The notes under the pieces were generated by a model. It was not told where the DNA came from. It searched no databases and worked only from the letters and a program-made list of their open reading frames with translations. DNA of 17,245 nt from Oscillospiraceae bacterium. GTDB lineage: Bacteria > Bacillota > Clostridia > Oscillospirales > Oscillospiraceae. The position numbers and the translations under genes are program-made. The stretch lies in assembly GCA_020025515.1 (NCBI GenBank), contig JAHHRZ010000027.1:1-17245 (forward strand), given 5' to 3'. Below, in pieces: positions 8,172-15,175 of the stretch (positions are counted from its first letter, which is position 1; every line of letters begins with the position of its first letter).

Positions 8172-8187
8172 GCCGCCGCGGGGCGGC
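8172..8187 (-). other. Intercistronic GC-rich hairpin between rlmB and the P-type-ATPase-like gene
   Basis: GCCGCC (8172-8177) and GGCGGC (8182-8187) form a 6-bp stem with a 4-base loop in the 44-base gap, just upstream of the CGGAGG-like ribosome binding site of the downstream gene. There is no T-run immediately after it, so it may tune mRNA stability or downstream translation rather than terminate. Confidence 0.4.
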
Positions 8188-8195
8188 CCGGCTTT

Positions 8196-8981
8196 TTATC
8201 CTCTCTGACGAACAGCCTCATAGAGCAAGATGGCTGCGGTGGCAGAGGCGTTGAGAGAAGAGATACGCCCCTTCATGGGAACGCGAACCAGAACATCGCA
8301 GGTTTCACGAACCAGACGGCCCATGCCGACGCCTTCATTTCCAATGACAATGGCGGCGGGGCCTCTGAGATCCGCCTGATAGAGCTCCTGTGCGCCGTCA
8401 GCGGCAGTTCCATAAACCCATACCCCACGGTCTTTCAGCTCCTTGAGAGCAGCGGAGATGTTGGGGACTCTTGCCACCATCATATATTCCACGGCTCCGG
8501 CAGAGGCTTTGGCAACCACGGGGGACAAGCCGACGCTTCGGCGCTTGGGGATGATGACACCATGAGCGCCCGCACACTCGGCAGACCGGAGAATCGCCCC
8601 CAGATTATGGGGATCAGACAATTCATCACAGACCACAATCAGAGGGTCCTCTCCACGCTCCTGAGCCAACTGCAAAATATCATCCAGACTTGCATAGTCC
8701 CGGGCGGCAGCGTGGGCAATAATGCCCTGATGCGCGCGGGTCAGGCTCATCTGATCCAGCTTCCGGCGATCTACAGGCACAACCACGGCCCCGGCTTCCT
8801 TTGCCTGTGCTGCCAATCGGGACAGATTTCGGTCGGTATCACCGGCGGCTATAAAAACTTTATCGATGGTACGACCGCTGCGCAGTGCTTCCTGCACGGC
8901 ATTGCGGCCCTCCAGTACGCCCTCGAGAGCTTCTTCATCCGGCTCGGGCCGGGGAACAAAAGGTCTTCTTTCCTGCTTCAT
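8196..8981 (-). CDS. rlmB: RlmB, 23S rRNA (guanosine-2'-O)-methyltransferase, SPOUT/TrmH family
   Basis: This 261-residue protein has an N-terminal substrate-binding domain (LEGRNAVQEALRSG, about residues 23-36; L30e-like fold in the family) and a C-terminal knotted SPOUT domain. The three TrmH motifs are intact: motif 1 DPHNLGAILRSAE (123-135) with the conserved Asn and Arg, motif 2 IVIGNEGVGM (211-220), and motif 3 PMKGRISSLNASAT (235-248). It uses S-adenosylmethionine to 2'-O-methylate a guanosine in the 23S rRNA peptidyl-transferase region (G2251 in E. coli). Start ATG 8981 follows AAGGAG at normal spacing. A paralogous role such as another TrmH-family rRNA or tRNA methylase cannot be excluded. 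The usual Bacillota neighbours cysS and mrnC are not here. It is first in a two-gene unit. Confidence 0.9.
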   Translation of the reverse strand: MKQERRPFVPRPEPDEEALEGVLEGRNAVQEALRSGRTIDKVFIAAGDTDRNLSRLAAQAKEAGAVVVPVDRRKLDQMSLTRAHQGIIAHAAARDYASLDDILQLAQERGEDPLIVVCDELSDPHNLGAILRSAECAGAHGVIIPKRRSVGLSPVVAKASAGAVEYMMVARVPNISAALKELKDRGVWVYGTAADGAQELYQADLRGPAAIVIGNEGVGMGRLVRETCDVLVRVPMKGRISSLNASATAAILLYEAVRQRG

Positions 8982-8998
8982 AAAAGGTAACTCCTTGT

Positions 8999-9046
8999 AA
9001 AAAAATCATGCTTTCTTGGAATGATCCACAATGGGAACCGGAAAGC
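8999..9046 (-). promoter_or_regulatory. Possible attenuator-like structure in the rlmB leader
   Basis: On the minus strand GCTTTC (9046-9041) can pair with GAAAGC (9015-9010), or ATCAT (9025-9021) with ATGAT (9009-9005). The second hairpin runs directly into six T residues (9004-8999), 18 bases upstream of the rlmB ATG. The two stems are only partly compatible. Both are weak (5-6 bp), so this is a suggestion of leader control, not a firm terminator. Confidence 0.3.
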
Positions 9047-9080
9047 CAGCTTGAGTCAGCATTTGGACGGACCCTGCCAT
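9006..9080 (-). CDS. Possible leaderless 24-codon leader ORF upstream of rlmB
   Basis: The predicted transcription start of the rlmB promoter (about 9082) falls within a few bases of an ATG at 9080 (another in-frame ATG is at 9086). The reading frame from 9080 gives 24 residues starting MAGSVQMLTQAG and ends at TGA 9008-9006, inside the ATCAT/ATGAT hairpin. It has no ribosome binding site, so it would have to be leaderless. It has no run of a single amino acid as classic attenuation peptides do. It may be chance. Confidence 0.2.
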   Translation of the reverse strand: MAGSVQMLTQAGFPVPIVDHSKKA

Positions 9081-9088
9081 TTTCATCT

Positions 9089-9117
9089 ATTATAGCAAAT
9101 TTTCTCGTATGGGACAA
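9089..9117 (-). promoter_or_regulatory. Promoter of the rlmB unit
   Basis: On the minus strand TTGTCC (9117-9112, 4 of 6) and a perfect TATAAT (9094-9089) are 17 bases apart. TGC before the -10 gives an extended -10. The leader to the rlmB ATG is about 100 bases. Confidence 0.78.
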
Positions 9118-9201
9118 GTACACTTTGTAACTTTCTCGGAAATAGTAAGTTTTTCGGGGATAAATTCACAGAAAGTTTACGGCAGGAATCAGGAATATCC
9201 A

Positions 9202-9230
9202 TTGCCTACAGGTGAAATCTATGCTATGAT
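9202..9230 (+). promoter_or_regulatory. Promoter of ftsH
   Basis: TTGCCT (9202-9207, 4 of 6) and TATGAT (9225-9230, 5 of 6) have 17-base spacing and a TGC extended -10. Transcription would begin near 9237, about 60 bases ahead of the ATG. I see no CtsR or CIRCE-like repeat. The 317-base region 8982-9298 otherwise holds only the divergent rlmB promoter and leader. Confidence 0.75.
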
Positions 9231-9298
9231 AACAAAAAATAAATCGCCTCAGAAAGAAACGGGGCGACTGGAAGACGAAAAGGAGGCTGATTGGCCTA

Positions 9299-11194
9299 AT
9301 GAATCCAATGCAAAATAACGGGGGACAACCCCCTAAGGAAGGAAAAAACGGCCGTCCCGGGTTCCGGGCAGGAATTCCCCTGCTTGTGATCGCCGTTGTG
9401 GTGGTGCTGCTGTTTAACCTGCTCTTAAATGCCATTACCAGCGCACAGATGGAGAAAAAATCCTATACGGAATTCCTGAAAATGGCAGAAGCCGGGCAGC
9501 TGGCAGAAGTGGAGTTCGCGGTAGACGAAGTGATGTTCGTCACGAAAGAGGAGCTGAAAAAGCCTGCCTCTGAGCAGATGGTCTACTATACCGGCCTCAT
9601 CACCCATGTGGACAACACGGATCTGGTGATGAGCCTGAAGGACCAGGGGGTCAAGGTGTATCAGGAGCCTCAGGAGGACAGCTCCATTATTGGATATATT
9701 CTGTCTAACATTCTGATCTTCGGTCTGACCTTCTTTGTTTTGACCCTTCTGATGCGGAAGATGGGCGGAGCCATGGGCGGCGGTATGGCGGCCATGGGGC
9801 AGAGCAAGGCCAAGGTTTACATGGAACGCCGAACCGGCGTGACCTTTGACGATGTGGCAGGTCAGGACGAAGCCAAGGAGTCTCTGCAGGAGATCATCGA
9901 CTTCCTTCACAATCCTGAAAAATATGCAGCCATTGGCGCAAAGCTTCCCAAGGGTGCTCTGCTGGTAGGCTCTCCCGGTACCGGTAAGACCCTGCTGGCC
10001 AAGGCTGTGGCCGGTGAGGCCAATGTACCCTTTTTCTCTATCTCCGGTTCTGATTTTGAAGAAATGTTCGTGGGCCTTGGTGCCAGCCGTGTCCGTGACC
10101 TGTTCCAGCAGGCAGCAAAGGTGGCACCCTGTATCATCTTTATTGATGAAATTGACGCCGTGGGTCATCGCCGGGATTCCCGCTTTGGCAACAACGACCA
10201 GACCTTGAACCAGCTTCTCAGCGAAATCGACGGATTCGACTCTTCTAAGGGCGTTGTCTGTCTGGCTGCCACGAACCGCCCCGAGGTTCTGGACCAGGCT
10301 CTGCTGCGTGCAGGCCGCTTTGACCGCCGGATCGTGGTAGATCGTCCCAACCTCCAGGGCCGTCTGGACACCCTGAAGGTCCACACCAAGCGGATTCGCT
10401 TGTCTGAGGATGTGGACCTGCGCCGTCTGGCGCAGGCAACTGCCGGTGCCGTAGGCGCGGACCTTGCAAACCTGGTCAATGAAGCGGCCCTTCGTGCCGT
10501 GCGTCAGGGAAGACAGGCGGTGAATCAGGAGGATCTGCTGTCCTCCTTTGAGACTGTGATTGCAGGTACCGAGAAGAAAAACACGGTGCTGACGGACATC
10601 GAAAAGCGCCTTGTTTCCTATCACGAGGTGGGCCACGCTCTGGTGGCGGCGCTGGAAAAGAACAGTACCCCTGTATCTAAGATTACCATTGTTCCCCATA
10701 CTTCCGGCGCTTTGGGCTATACCATGCAGCTTCCTGAGGAAGAAAAGTACCTGTCCACCAAGGATGAGCTCATGACGGAGCTTCGGACCCTGGTAGGCGG
10801 GCGTGCGGCGGAAGAGGTGGTTTTCAGCGCCCAGACCACCGGTGCCTCCAATGATATTCAGAGGGCGACCGATCTGGCCCGGAAGATGGTGACCCAATAC
10901 GGCATGAGCGACAGCTTTGGCCCCATGGCACTGGCTTCCGTGCAGGGGCAGTATCTGGAGGGGCAGTCCTATCTGGATTGTTCTCAGGATGCCGCCACGC
11001 AGGTGGACAGGGAAGTGAAGAAGCTTCTGGTGCAGGCCCTCAATGATGCCAAGCAAATGCTGACAGACCATCGGTCCCTGCTGGATGAAGTTGCCACCTA
11101 TCTTCTGGCCAAGGAAACCATTACCGGCGATGAGCTGATGCGTTATGTAAGAGCTGATCTGGAAGGTGCGCAGGATACACAGACGGAAGAATAA
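9299..11194 (+). CDS. ftsH: FtsH, membrane-bound ATP-dependent zinc metalloprotease
   Basis: This 631-residue protein has two membrane helices (about residues 26-45 and 132-152) bracketing a small extracytoplasmic domain, then AAA+ and M41 peptidase domains. Motifs: Walker A GSPGTGKT (224-231), pore loop MFVG (256-259), Walker B IIFIDEID (279-286), arginine fingers in LLRAGRFDRR (336-344), zinc site HEVGH (442-446) and a third ligand in SNDIQRAT (Asp519). FtsH forms hexamers that extract and degrade membrane and short-lived proteins. Two oddities: the usual GPPGTGKT reads GSPGTGKT, and the segment normally like GGHDEREQTLNQ reads RFGNNDQTLNQ. It may therefore be a divergent paralogue. AGGAGG sits 12 bases before ATG 9299, a slightly long spacing. 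It is monocistronic. Confidence 0.95.
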   Translation: MNPMQNNGGQPPKEGKNGRPGFRAGIPLLVIAVVVVLLFNLLLNAITSAQMEKKSYTEFLKMAEAGQLAEVEFAVDEVMFVTKEELKKPASEQMVYYTGLITHVDNTDLVMSLKDQGVKVYQEPQEDSSIIGYILSNILIFGLTFFVLTLLMRKMGGAMGGGMAAMGQSKAKVYMERRTGVTFDDVAGQDEAKESLQEIIDFLHNPEKYAAIGAKLPKGALLVGSPGTGKTLLAKAVAGEANVPFFSISGSDFEEMFVGLGASRVRDLFQQAAKVAPCIIFIDEIDAVGHRRDSRFGNNDQTLNQLLSEIDGFDSSKGVVCLAATNRPEVLDQALLRAGRFDRRIVVDRPNLQGRLDTLKVHTKRIRLSEDVDLRRLAQATAGAVGADLANLVNEAALRAVRQGRQAVNQEDLLSSFETVIAGTEKKNTVLTDIEKRLVSYHEVGHALVAALEKNSTPVSKITIVPHTSGALGYTMQLPEEEKYLSTKDELMTELRTLVGGRAAEEVVFSAQTTGASNDIQRATDLARKMVTQYGMSDSFGPMALASVQGQYLEGQSYLDCSQDAATQVDREVKKLLVQALNDAKQMLTDHRSLLDEVATYLLAKETITGDELMRYVRADLEGAQDTQTEE

Positions 11195-11260
11195 TCGCTT
11201 CTGACAGCAGTTATGGCCCAAATAAGGAACCAAGAAAGTGCCTGTGTTGCAGGTATGCGC

Positions 11261-11295
11261 AAAGAGAGAAGTCTGGCTTCAGGCTTCTCTCTTTT
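11261..11295 (+). terminator. Rho-independent terminator of ftsH
   Basis: AAAGAGAGAAG (11261-11271) pairs with CTTCTCTCTTT (11284-11294). An inner CTG/CAG can extend the stem, and T4 ends the right side. It lies 66 bases past the ftsH stop. Confidence 0.8.
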
Positions 11296-11385
11296 AGAAT
11301 TGTTCGGACCTGCTTTTTTGCCCCATCTGATGGAAAGGATCATGGAGAACCTAAAAGAGAAGAGGCTGGACCAACAAAATATATC

Positions 11386-11414
11386 TTGTTTTTTTATTCT
11401 AAATAAGATAAAAT
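11386..11414 (+). promoter_or_regulatory. Putative promoter of the C39-like peptidase gene
   Basis: TTGTTT (11386-11391, 3 of 6) and TAAAAT (11409-11414, 5 of 6) are 17 bases apart in an AT-rich stretch after the ftsH terminator. The leader to the GTG start would be about 57 bases. Confidence 0.5.
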
Positions 11415-11477
11415 CAGAAAATAGAGACTTTCCAAATTATGGCTGAATCAGTATCAAAGGGGAAAGGGAGAATATTC

Positions 11478-12335
11478 GTGCCAGTACAACGGAAAAAGAA
11501 GAAACAAGTCAAAAAAACGAAACGAATGATACCCGTATTTGCAGCAGTGATCCTGTTGCTTTTTTGCGGTATTGCACTTCTGAAAGAGAAGCCAAAGGAG
11601 GCTTCCAAGGCTGCACAGCACCCGGTGGCTCCGCACTCGAGCTTATCAAAATCTGTCGAGGAAACAGCTGCGCAAACGGCTCCGGAGACCACCGCTGAAA
11701 CGAATATCCAGCCGAAGAAAAATACACCTAAGGTTTTGCTGGATTTGGTCAAGAAGAATCCTGAGACGGCAGAATTTGTCAATGCGTGGCCAGGCAGCGT
11801 ACCTGAAAAGGTGGATATTTCCAAAGATTACACAGAGGGAAACATTCCCCATTTCCTCCAGTGGGATCTTCGCTGGGGATATCAGTTCTATGGTGGAGAA
11901 TGGCCTGAGGACTATATGGGATTGGCAGGCTGCGGCCCTACGGCCCTTTCTATGGTGGTGGTTGGCATGACGGGAGATCTCAGCGCAGACCCTGGATCGG
12001 TTGCCGTATTTGCGGAAAAATCAGGTTACGCAACACCGGACAATGGAACTATGTGGGCGCTGATCTCTGAGGGAAGCCGGAACTATGGATTGGAAGCGGA
12101 AGAAGTAGCCCTCTGTGAAGAAGACATGTCGGAGGCCTTGAAGCAAAGCCCCATGATTTGCGTGGTAGGACCCGGTGATTTCACCCAGAGCGGTCATTTT
12201 ATGGTGATTACGGGGTACCAAAATGGAAGGTTTCAGATTCTAGACCCCAACTCTAAGGCGAATAGTGAAAAGACCTGGGATTATGAAACGCTTTCCAAGC
12301 AAATTTTGGCGATGTGGAAGTTTTCTGTTATTTGA
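11478..12335 (+). CDS. Membrane-anchored C39-like (papain-fold) cysteine peptidase domain protein
   Basis: I chose GTG 11478 because GGGAG lies 7 bases upstream. An in-frame ATG at 11439 has no ribosome binding site and would add 13 residues. The resulting 285-residue protein has a basic start (KKKKQVKKTKR), one hydrophobic helix (about 17-35), a Ser/Thr/Ala/Glu-rich linker to about 80, then a domain of the Peptidase_C39_2 type. Candidate active-site residues are Gln128 (PHFLQWDLRW, oxyanion hole), Cys152 in AGCGPTALSM, His240 in SGHFMVITGY and Asp256 in ILDPNSK. There is no lipobox, so the helix looks like a signal anchor that places the enzyme outside the cytoplasm. The substrate is unknown; this family is common and poorly characterised in Clostridia. 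There is no ABC transporter or double-glycine precursor next to it, so bacteriocin-leader processing is not indicated. Confidence 0.85.
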   Translation: MPVQRKKKKQVKKTKRMIPVFAAVILLLFCGIALLKEKPKEASKAAQHPVAPHSSLSKSVEETAAQTAPETTAETNIQPKKNTPKVLLDLVKKNPETAEFVNAWPGSVPEKVDISKDYTEGNIPHFLQWDLRWGYQFYGGEWPEDYMGLAGCGPTALSMVVVGMTGDLSADPGSVAVFAEKSGYATPDNGTMWALISEGSRNYGLEAEEVALCEEDMSEALKQSPMICVVGPGDFTQSGHFMVITGYQNGRFQILDPNSKANSEKTWDYETLSKQILAMWKFSVI

Positions 12336-12346
12336 TTCGGATATAG

Positions 12347-12382
12347 CAAATTGGCGGAGCAACACTCCGCCAATTTGTTTTT
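12347..12382 (+). terminator. Strong rho-independent terminator between the C39-like gene and clpC
   Basis: A perfect 13-bp stem (12347-12359 with 12365-12377) closes a 5-base loop CAACA and is followed by TTTTT (12378-12382). It may also stop clpC transcription from the other strand, although the minus-strand tail (CTATATCC) is not T-rich. Confidence 0.92.
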
Positions 12383-12389
12383 ACAAGGG

Positions 12390-14747
12390 CTATTTTCGTT
12401 CCAGATGGAATTCGGCCTGATTTTTTGTCGGGTTCCAGCTGGCACAGACGACCTTATTCCCGGGAGGATTCCACAGCAGGAACTGCGTAAGTGGATTTTC
12501 CAGCCGTTCCTGAAGATTTCTGCGGATCTGTCTGGCTCCTGCTCCTGTCGATTCCACCAAATAGTGCGCGATAGCAGGGGAGAAGCGCAGGCGCAAACCG
12601 TTACTTGTCCCTCGCATCTGAAGAAGTGCCAACTGCTTTTTTGCAATGGCTTCCAGAGAATCACGACTCAGAGGACGGAAAATGGCCACTTTGTCAATAC
12701 GCCCCAAGAATTCCGGGGTAAATCGTTCCTGAAGACAACGGCTCACCTGGGCTTTTTGGCTGGGAGGAAGAAAGCCAAGTCCCTCACCGTCTCGCTTGTC
12801 GCCCCCCAGGTTGGAGGTCATCACAATGATGGTGTTTTTGAAGCTGACGGTTCTGCCCAGAGAATCGGTTAAAATGCCGTCCTCCATAATTTGGAGGAGG
12901 ACACCGAGAATGTCAGGGTGAGCCTTTTCCAGTTCGTCAAACAACACCAGACTGTATGGCTTACGACGAACCTTTTCTGTGAGCATACCGCCCTCTTCGT
13001 GGCCTACATAACCGGGAGGGGCGCCGATCAGTCGGGAAACAGATTGCTTTTCCATGAACTCCGTCATATCAAAGCGAATCATGGCGTCACGGCTGCCGAA
13101 AATGGTTTCAGCCAACACACGGCACAGCTCGGTTTTTCCCACCCCGGTTGGCCCGGTGAAGAGAAGACATGCGGTAGGTCGGTTGTGGTCAGCCAGTCCG
13201 CTTCTACCTCTGTGAACGGCTGCTGTCACGGCGGCGACGGCTTCCGTCTGTCCCAAAACCTCCTGATTGAGCCGATCCTCCAGCCCAAGGAGCTTTTGCC
13301 GTTCCTCCATGGCGAGACTTCCCACGGGAATCCCCGTCTGGGCAGAGACGGCCTTGGCAATGTCCCGGGCAGTGACCCCCTTGCTGCGCCACCCGTCCTG
13401 GGAGCGGGAAAGGATTTTCTGCATTTTGTCCCGCAGCTCCGCTGCTTTTTCAAACCGGCTGTTCTGGACGGCGTCTCGCAGCTCCAGTTCCAGAGAAACC
13501 TTCTCTGATTCGGCACCGCCTTTATCCCGCTGCAATTCCTCCATATGGGCTCTGGCCGCCCCCTCATCCAAAAGATCGATGGCCTTGTCGGGCAGAAAGC
13601 GGTCAGGGAGGTATTGGGTGGAGAGATCTACAGCGGCCTCCAGGGCATCTTCTGTGATTTTGATGTGGTGGTGCCGTTCCAAACCGGTGCGGACGCTGTG
13701 CAAAATGGAAAGACAGGTTTCCCGATTGGGTTCTTCCACCAGAACCGGACGGAATCGGCGTTCCAGGGCAGGGTCTTTTTCTATGTGTTTTCGATATTCG
13801 TCCAGAGTAGTGGCTCCCAACATCTGAAGCTCTCCTCTTCCCAAAGCCGGCTTTAAGATATTGGCTGCATCGATGGCGCCTTCTGCGGCACCTGCGCCAA
13901 TGATGGTGTGCATTTCGTCTACAAACAGGATGATATTGCCGGCCCGGCGGATCTCTAAAAGGAGGTCTCTGACTCGTTCTTCAAACTCGCCGCGGTACTT
14001 GGTACCCGCCACCAGATTTGCCATATTGAGGCTGAGCAGCCGCTTTCCCTTCAAGGAGAGGGGAACATTGCCGGATCCCATCCGCTGGGCCAGGGCTTCG
14101 GCAATGGCGGTTTTTCCTACCCCAGGCTCTCCAATCAGGGCAGGGTTATTTTTGTTTTTCCGGCTGAGAATACCGATTACGGCCTCCAATTCTTTCTCAC
14201 GTCCTACCACTGGATCTAACGTGGCCGCCTTTTCCAGAAGATCTTCGCTGAATTGCTCCAGAAGTTTCATAGACTCTGCCCTTCCTTTCTCCTTGTCCTT
14301 TACGGATTCACAGCGATTCATATGATATAAGGTTTGCGCAAACACATCGTCCGGAGCCAGACCGGAAAGCTCCAGAAGCTCTTTGGCGCAGCCGTTTGGC
14401 TGCCGCACCAGAGCCAGAAGCATGTGAGAGGGCAAAATGTGGCGGTATCCTGTATGTTTTGCCTCCCATCTGGCTCTGCGTAAAATTTCTCTGGATTCCC
14501 GGTTGAGACCCTGGGGCAAGGGAAGCTCCGGGGTTCCACGGCCCAGCAGAGGCTCCATCAGGGACTTGAGAACCATCCGATTAAGTCCCGCCCGCTGTAA
14601 AAGCCGGCAGGGGAGAGTGCCCTTCTGCTGTACCATGGCCAAGAGCAGGTGTTCTCCACCAACATAGCTGTGGCCCAGGGAGCGGGCCTCTTTGGACGCA
14701 AGAAGGATCAGTCTCTTTGACTTTTTTTCCAAACAGGGAGCTTTCAC
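12390..14747 (-). CDS. clpC: ClpC-type AAA+ unfoldase (Clp protease ATP-binding subunit)
   Basis: This 785-residue protein has an N-terminal Clp repeat domain (two repeats, residues 8-145) and two AAA+ modules. Module 1 has Walker A GEPGVGKT (206-213) and Walker B ILFVDE (273-278). A short middle domain with a UVR-like FEKAAELRDKM (432-442) marks it as ClpC rather than ClpA or ClpB. Module 2 has GPTGVGKT (532-539) and LVLFDE (600-605). LGF (657-659) is a ClpP-docking loop, so it probably feeds substrates to ClpP. The start is GTG 14747 behind GAGG. Its usual operon partners ctsR, mcsA and mcsB are absent, and I see no CtsR heptad repeat upstream, so its regulation may differ from that in Bacillus. 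It converges on the C39-like gene. Confidence 0.93.
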   Translation of the reverse strand: MKAPCLEKKSKRLILLASKEARSLGHSYVGGEHLLLAMVQQKGTLPCRLLQRAGLNRMVLKSLMEPLLGRGTPELPLPQGLNRESREILRRARWEAKHTGYRHILPSHMLLALVRQPNGCAKELLELSGLAPDDVFAQTLYHMNRCESVKDKEKGRAESMKLLEQFSEDLLEKAATLDPVVGREKELEAVIGILSRKNKNNPALIGEPGVGKTAIAEALAQRMGSGNVPLSLKGKRLLSLNMANLVAGTKYRGEFEERVRDLLLEIRRAGNIILFVDEMHTIIGAGAAEGAIDAANILKPALGRGELQMLGATTLDEYRKHIEKDPALERRFRPVLVEEPNRETCLSILHSVRTGLERHHHIKITEDALEAAVDLSTQYLPDRFLPDKAIDLLDEGAARAHMEELQRDKGGAESEKVSLELELRDAVQNSRFEKAAELRDKMQKILSRSQDGWRSKGVTARDIAKAVSAQTGIPVGSLAMEERQKLLGLEDRLNQEVLGQTEAVAAVTAAVHRGRSGLADHNRPTACLLFTGPTGVGKTELCRVLAETIFGSRDAMIRFDMTEFMEKQSVSRLIGAPPGYVGHEEGGMLTEKVRRKPYSLVLFDELEKAHPDILGVLLQIMEDGILTDSLGRTVSFKNTIIVMTSNLGGDKRDGEGLGFLPPSQKAQVSRCLQERFTPEFLGRIDKVAIFRPLSRDSLEAIAKKQLALLQMRGTSNGLRLRFSPAIAHYLVESTGAGARQIRRNLQERLENPLTQFLLWNPPGNKVVCASWNPTKNQAEFHLERK

Positions 14748-14770
14748 GGTTCCTCACCTCACAATAGTCG

Positions 14771-14776
14771 ATTATA
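14771..14776 (-). promoter_or_regulatory. Candidate -10 box for clpC
   Basis: There is a perfect TATAAT on the minus strand, 24 bases before the GTG start. No convincing -35 lies at 16-18 bases and there is no extended TG, so activation by another factor or a chance match are both possible. Confidence 0.35.
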
Positions 14777-14841
14777 GCCGTGGTCTGCTGGAAATATACG
14801 GGAATCCTGTCTGCGGATTTTTATGTGGAGATAAATTTTAT

Positions 14842-14869
14842 TTGATTTTTTCAAAAAACATGTTAGAAT
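14842..14869 (+). promoter_or_regulatory. Promoter of the ferredoxin gene
   Basis: TTGATT (14842-14847, 4 of 6) and TAGAAT (14864-14869, 5 of 6) are 16 bases apart, with TGT before the -10 (extended -10). The leader of about 56 bases can form a small ACGC/GCGT hairpin at 14886-14896. Confidence 0.7.
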
Positions 14870-14931
14870 AAAACTGCGGCTCCTTACGCTTGGCGTGGGA
14901 GGCAAAAAATTATACATAGGAGGAAATAGTC

Positions 14932-15102
14932 ATGGCATACAAGATTACCGATGCTTGCATTAAGTGTGGTGCTTGCGCTGATGCTTGCCCCATGGGCATC
15001 ATCACCGAGGGTGAGGACAAGTACGTCATCGATGCCGATCAGTGCGTCGATTGCGGCACCTGCGCCGATTCCTGCCCCAACGAGGCAATCGAGGAGGGCT
15101 AA
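14932..15102 (+). CDS. 2[4Fe-4S] ferredoxin, clostridial type
   Basis: This is a 56-residue soluble electron carrier. Two classic CxxCxxCxxxCP clusters are complete: Cys9, 12, 15, 19 with Pro20, and Cys38, 41, 44, 48 with Pro49. The two halves are internal repeats, as expected for bacterial 8Fe ferredoxins serving low-potential anaerobic reactions such as pyruvate:ferredoxin oxidoreductase and hydrogenases. ATG 14932 follows a perfect AGGAGG at 8 bases. Codon use is strongly biased to C-ending triplets (GCC, GAC, ATC, TGC) in the second half, consistent with high expression. The gene has its own promoter and a strong terminator. It is easily missed because a longer spurious frame covers it. 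Confidence 0.97.
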   Translation: MAYKITDACIKCGACADACPMGIITEGEDKYVIDADQCVDCGTCADSCPNEAIEEG

Positions 15103-15117
15103 GTCTCCGACTCCTGT

Positions 15118-15149
15118 GGGGCTGTCCCGGTTTTCGGGACAGCCCCTTT
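15118..15149 (+). terminator. Rho-independent terminator of the ferredoxin gene
   Basis: A 12-bp perfect stem GGGGCTGTCCCG (15118-15129) with CGGGACAGCCCC (15135-15146), GTTTT loop, and a short T3 tail. It sits 15 bases after the stop. Since no separate promoter is obvious before trmN6, partial read-through may feed the next two genes. Confidence 0.85.
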
Positions 15150-15175
15150 CAGTTGAGCAGCCAAGAGGAGGACCT

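Noticed and set aside
9425..11233. 602-codon open frame antisense to ftsH
   Set aside because: The sense strand has all FtsH motifs, a promoter and a ribosome binding site. The antisense product has no recognisable domain and overlaps the ftsH terminator side.
11330..11446. 38-codon plus-strand frame between ftsH and the C39-like gene
   Set aside because: There is no ribosome binding site at its ATG, it spans the putative promoter, and its composition is unremarkable.
14748..14931. CtsR or CIRCE heat-shock operator upstream of clpC
   Set aside because: I found neither GGTCAAA-type heptad repeats nor the TTAGCACTC-N9-GAGTGCTAA inverted repeat.
14951..15175. N-terminal extension of the trmN6 frame
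   Set aside because: It lies over the ferredoxin gene and its terminator, with no ribosome binding site. ATG 15176 has AGGAGG.
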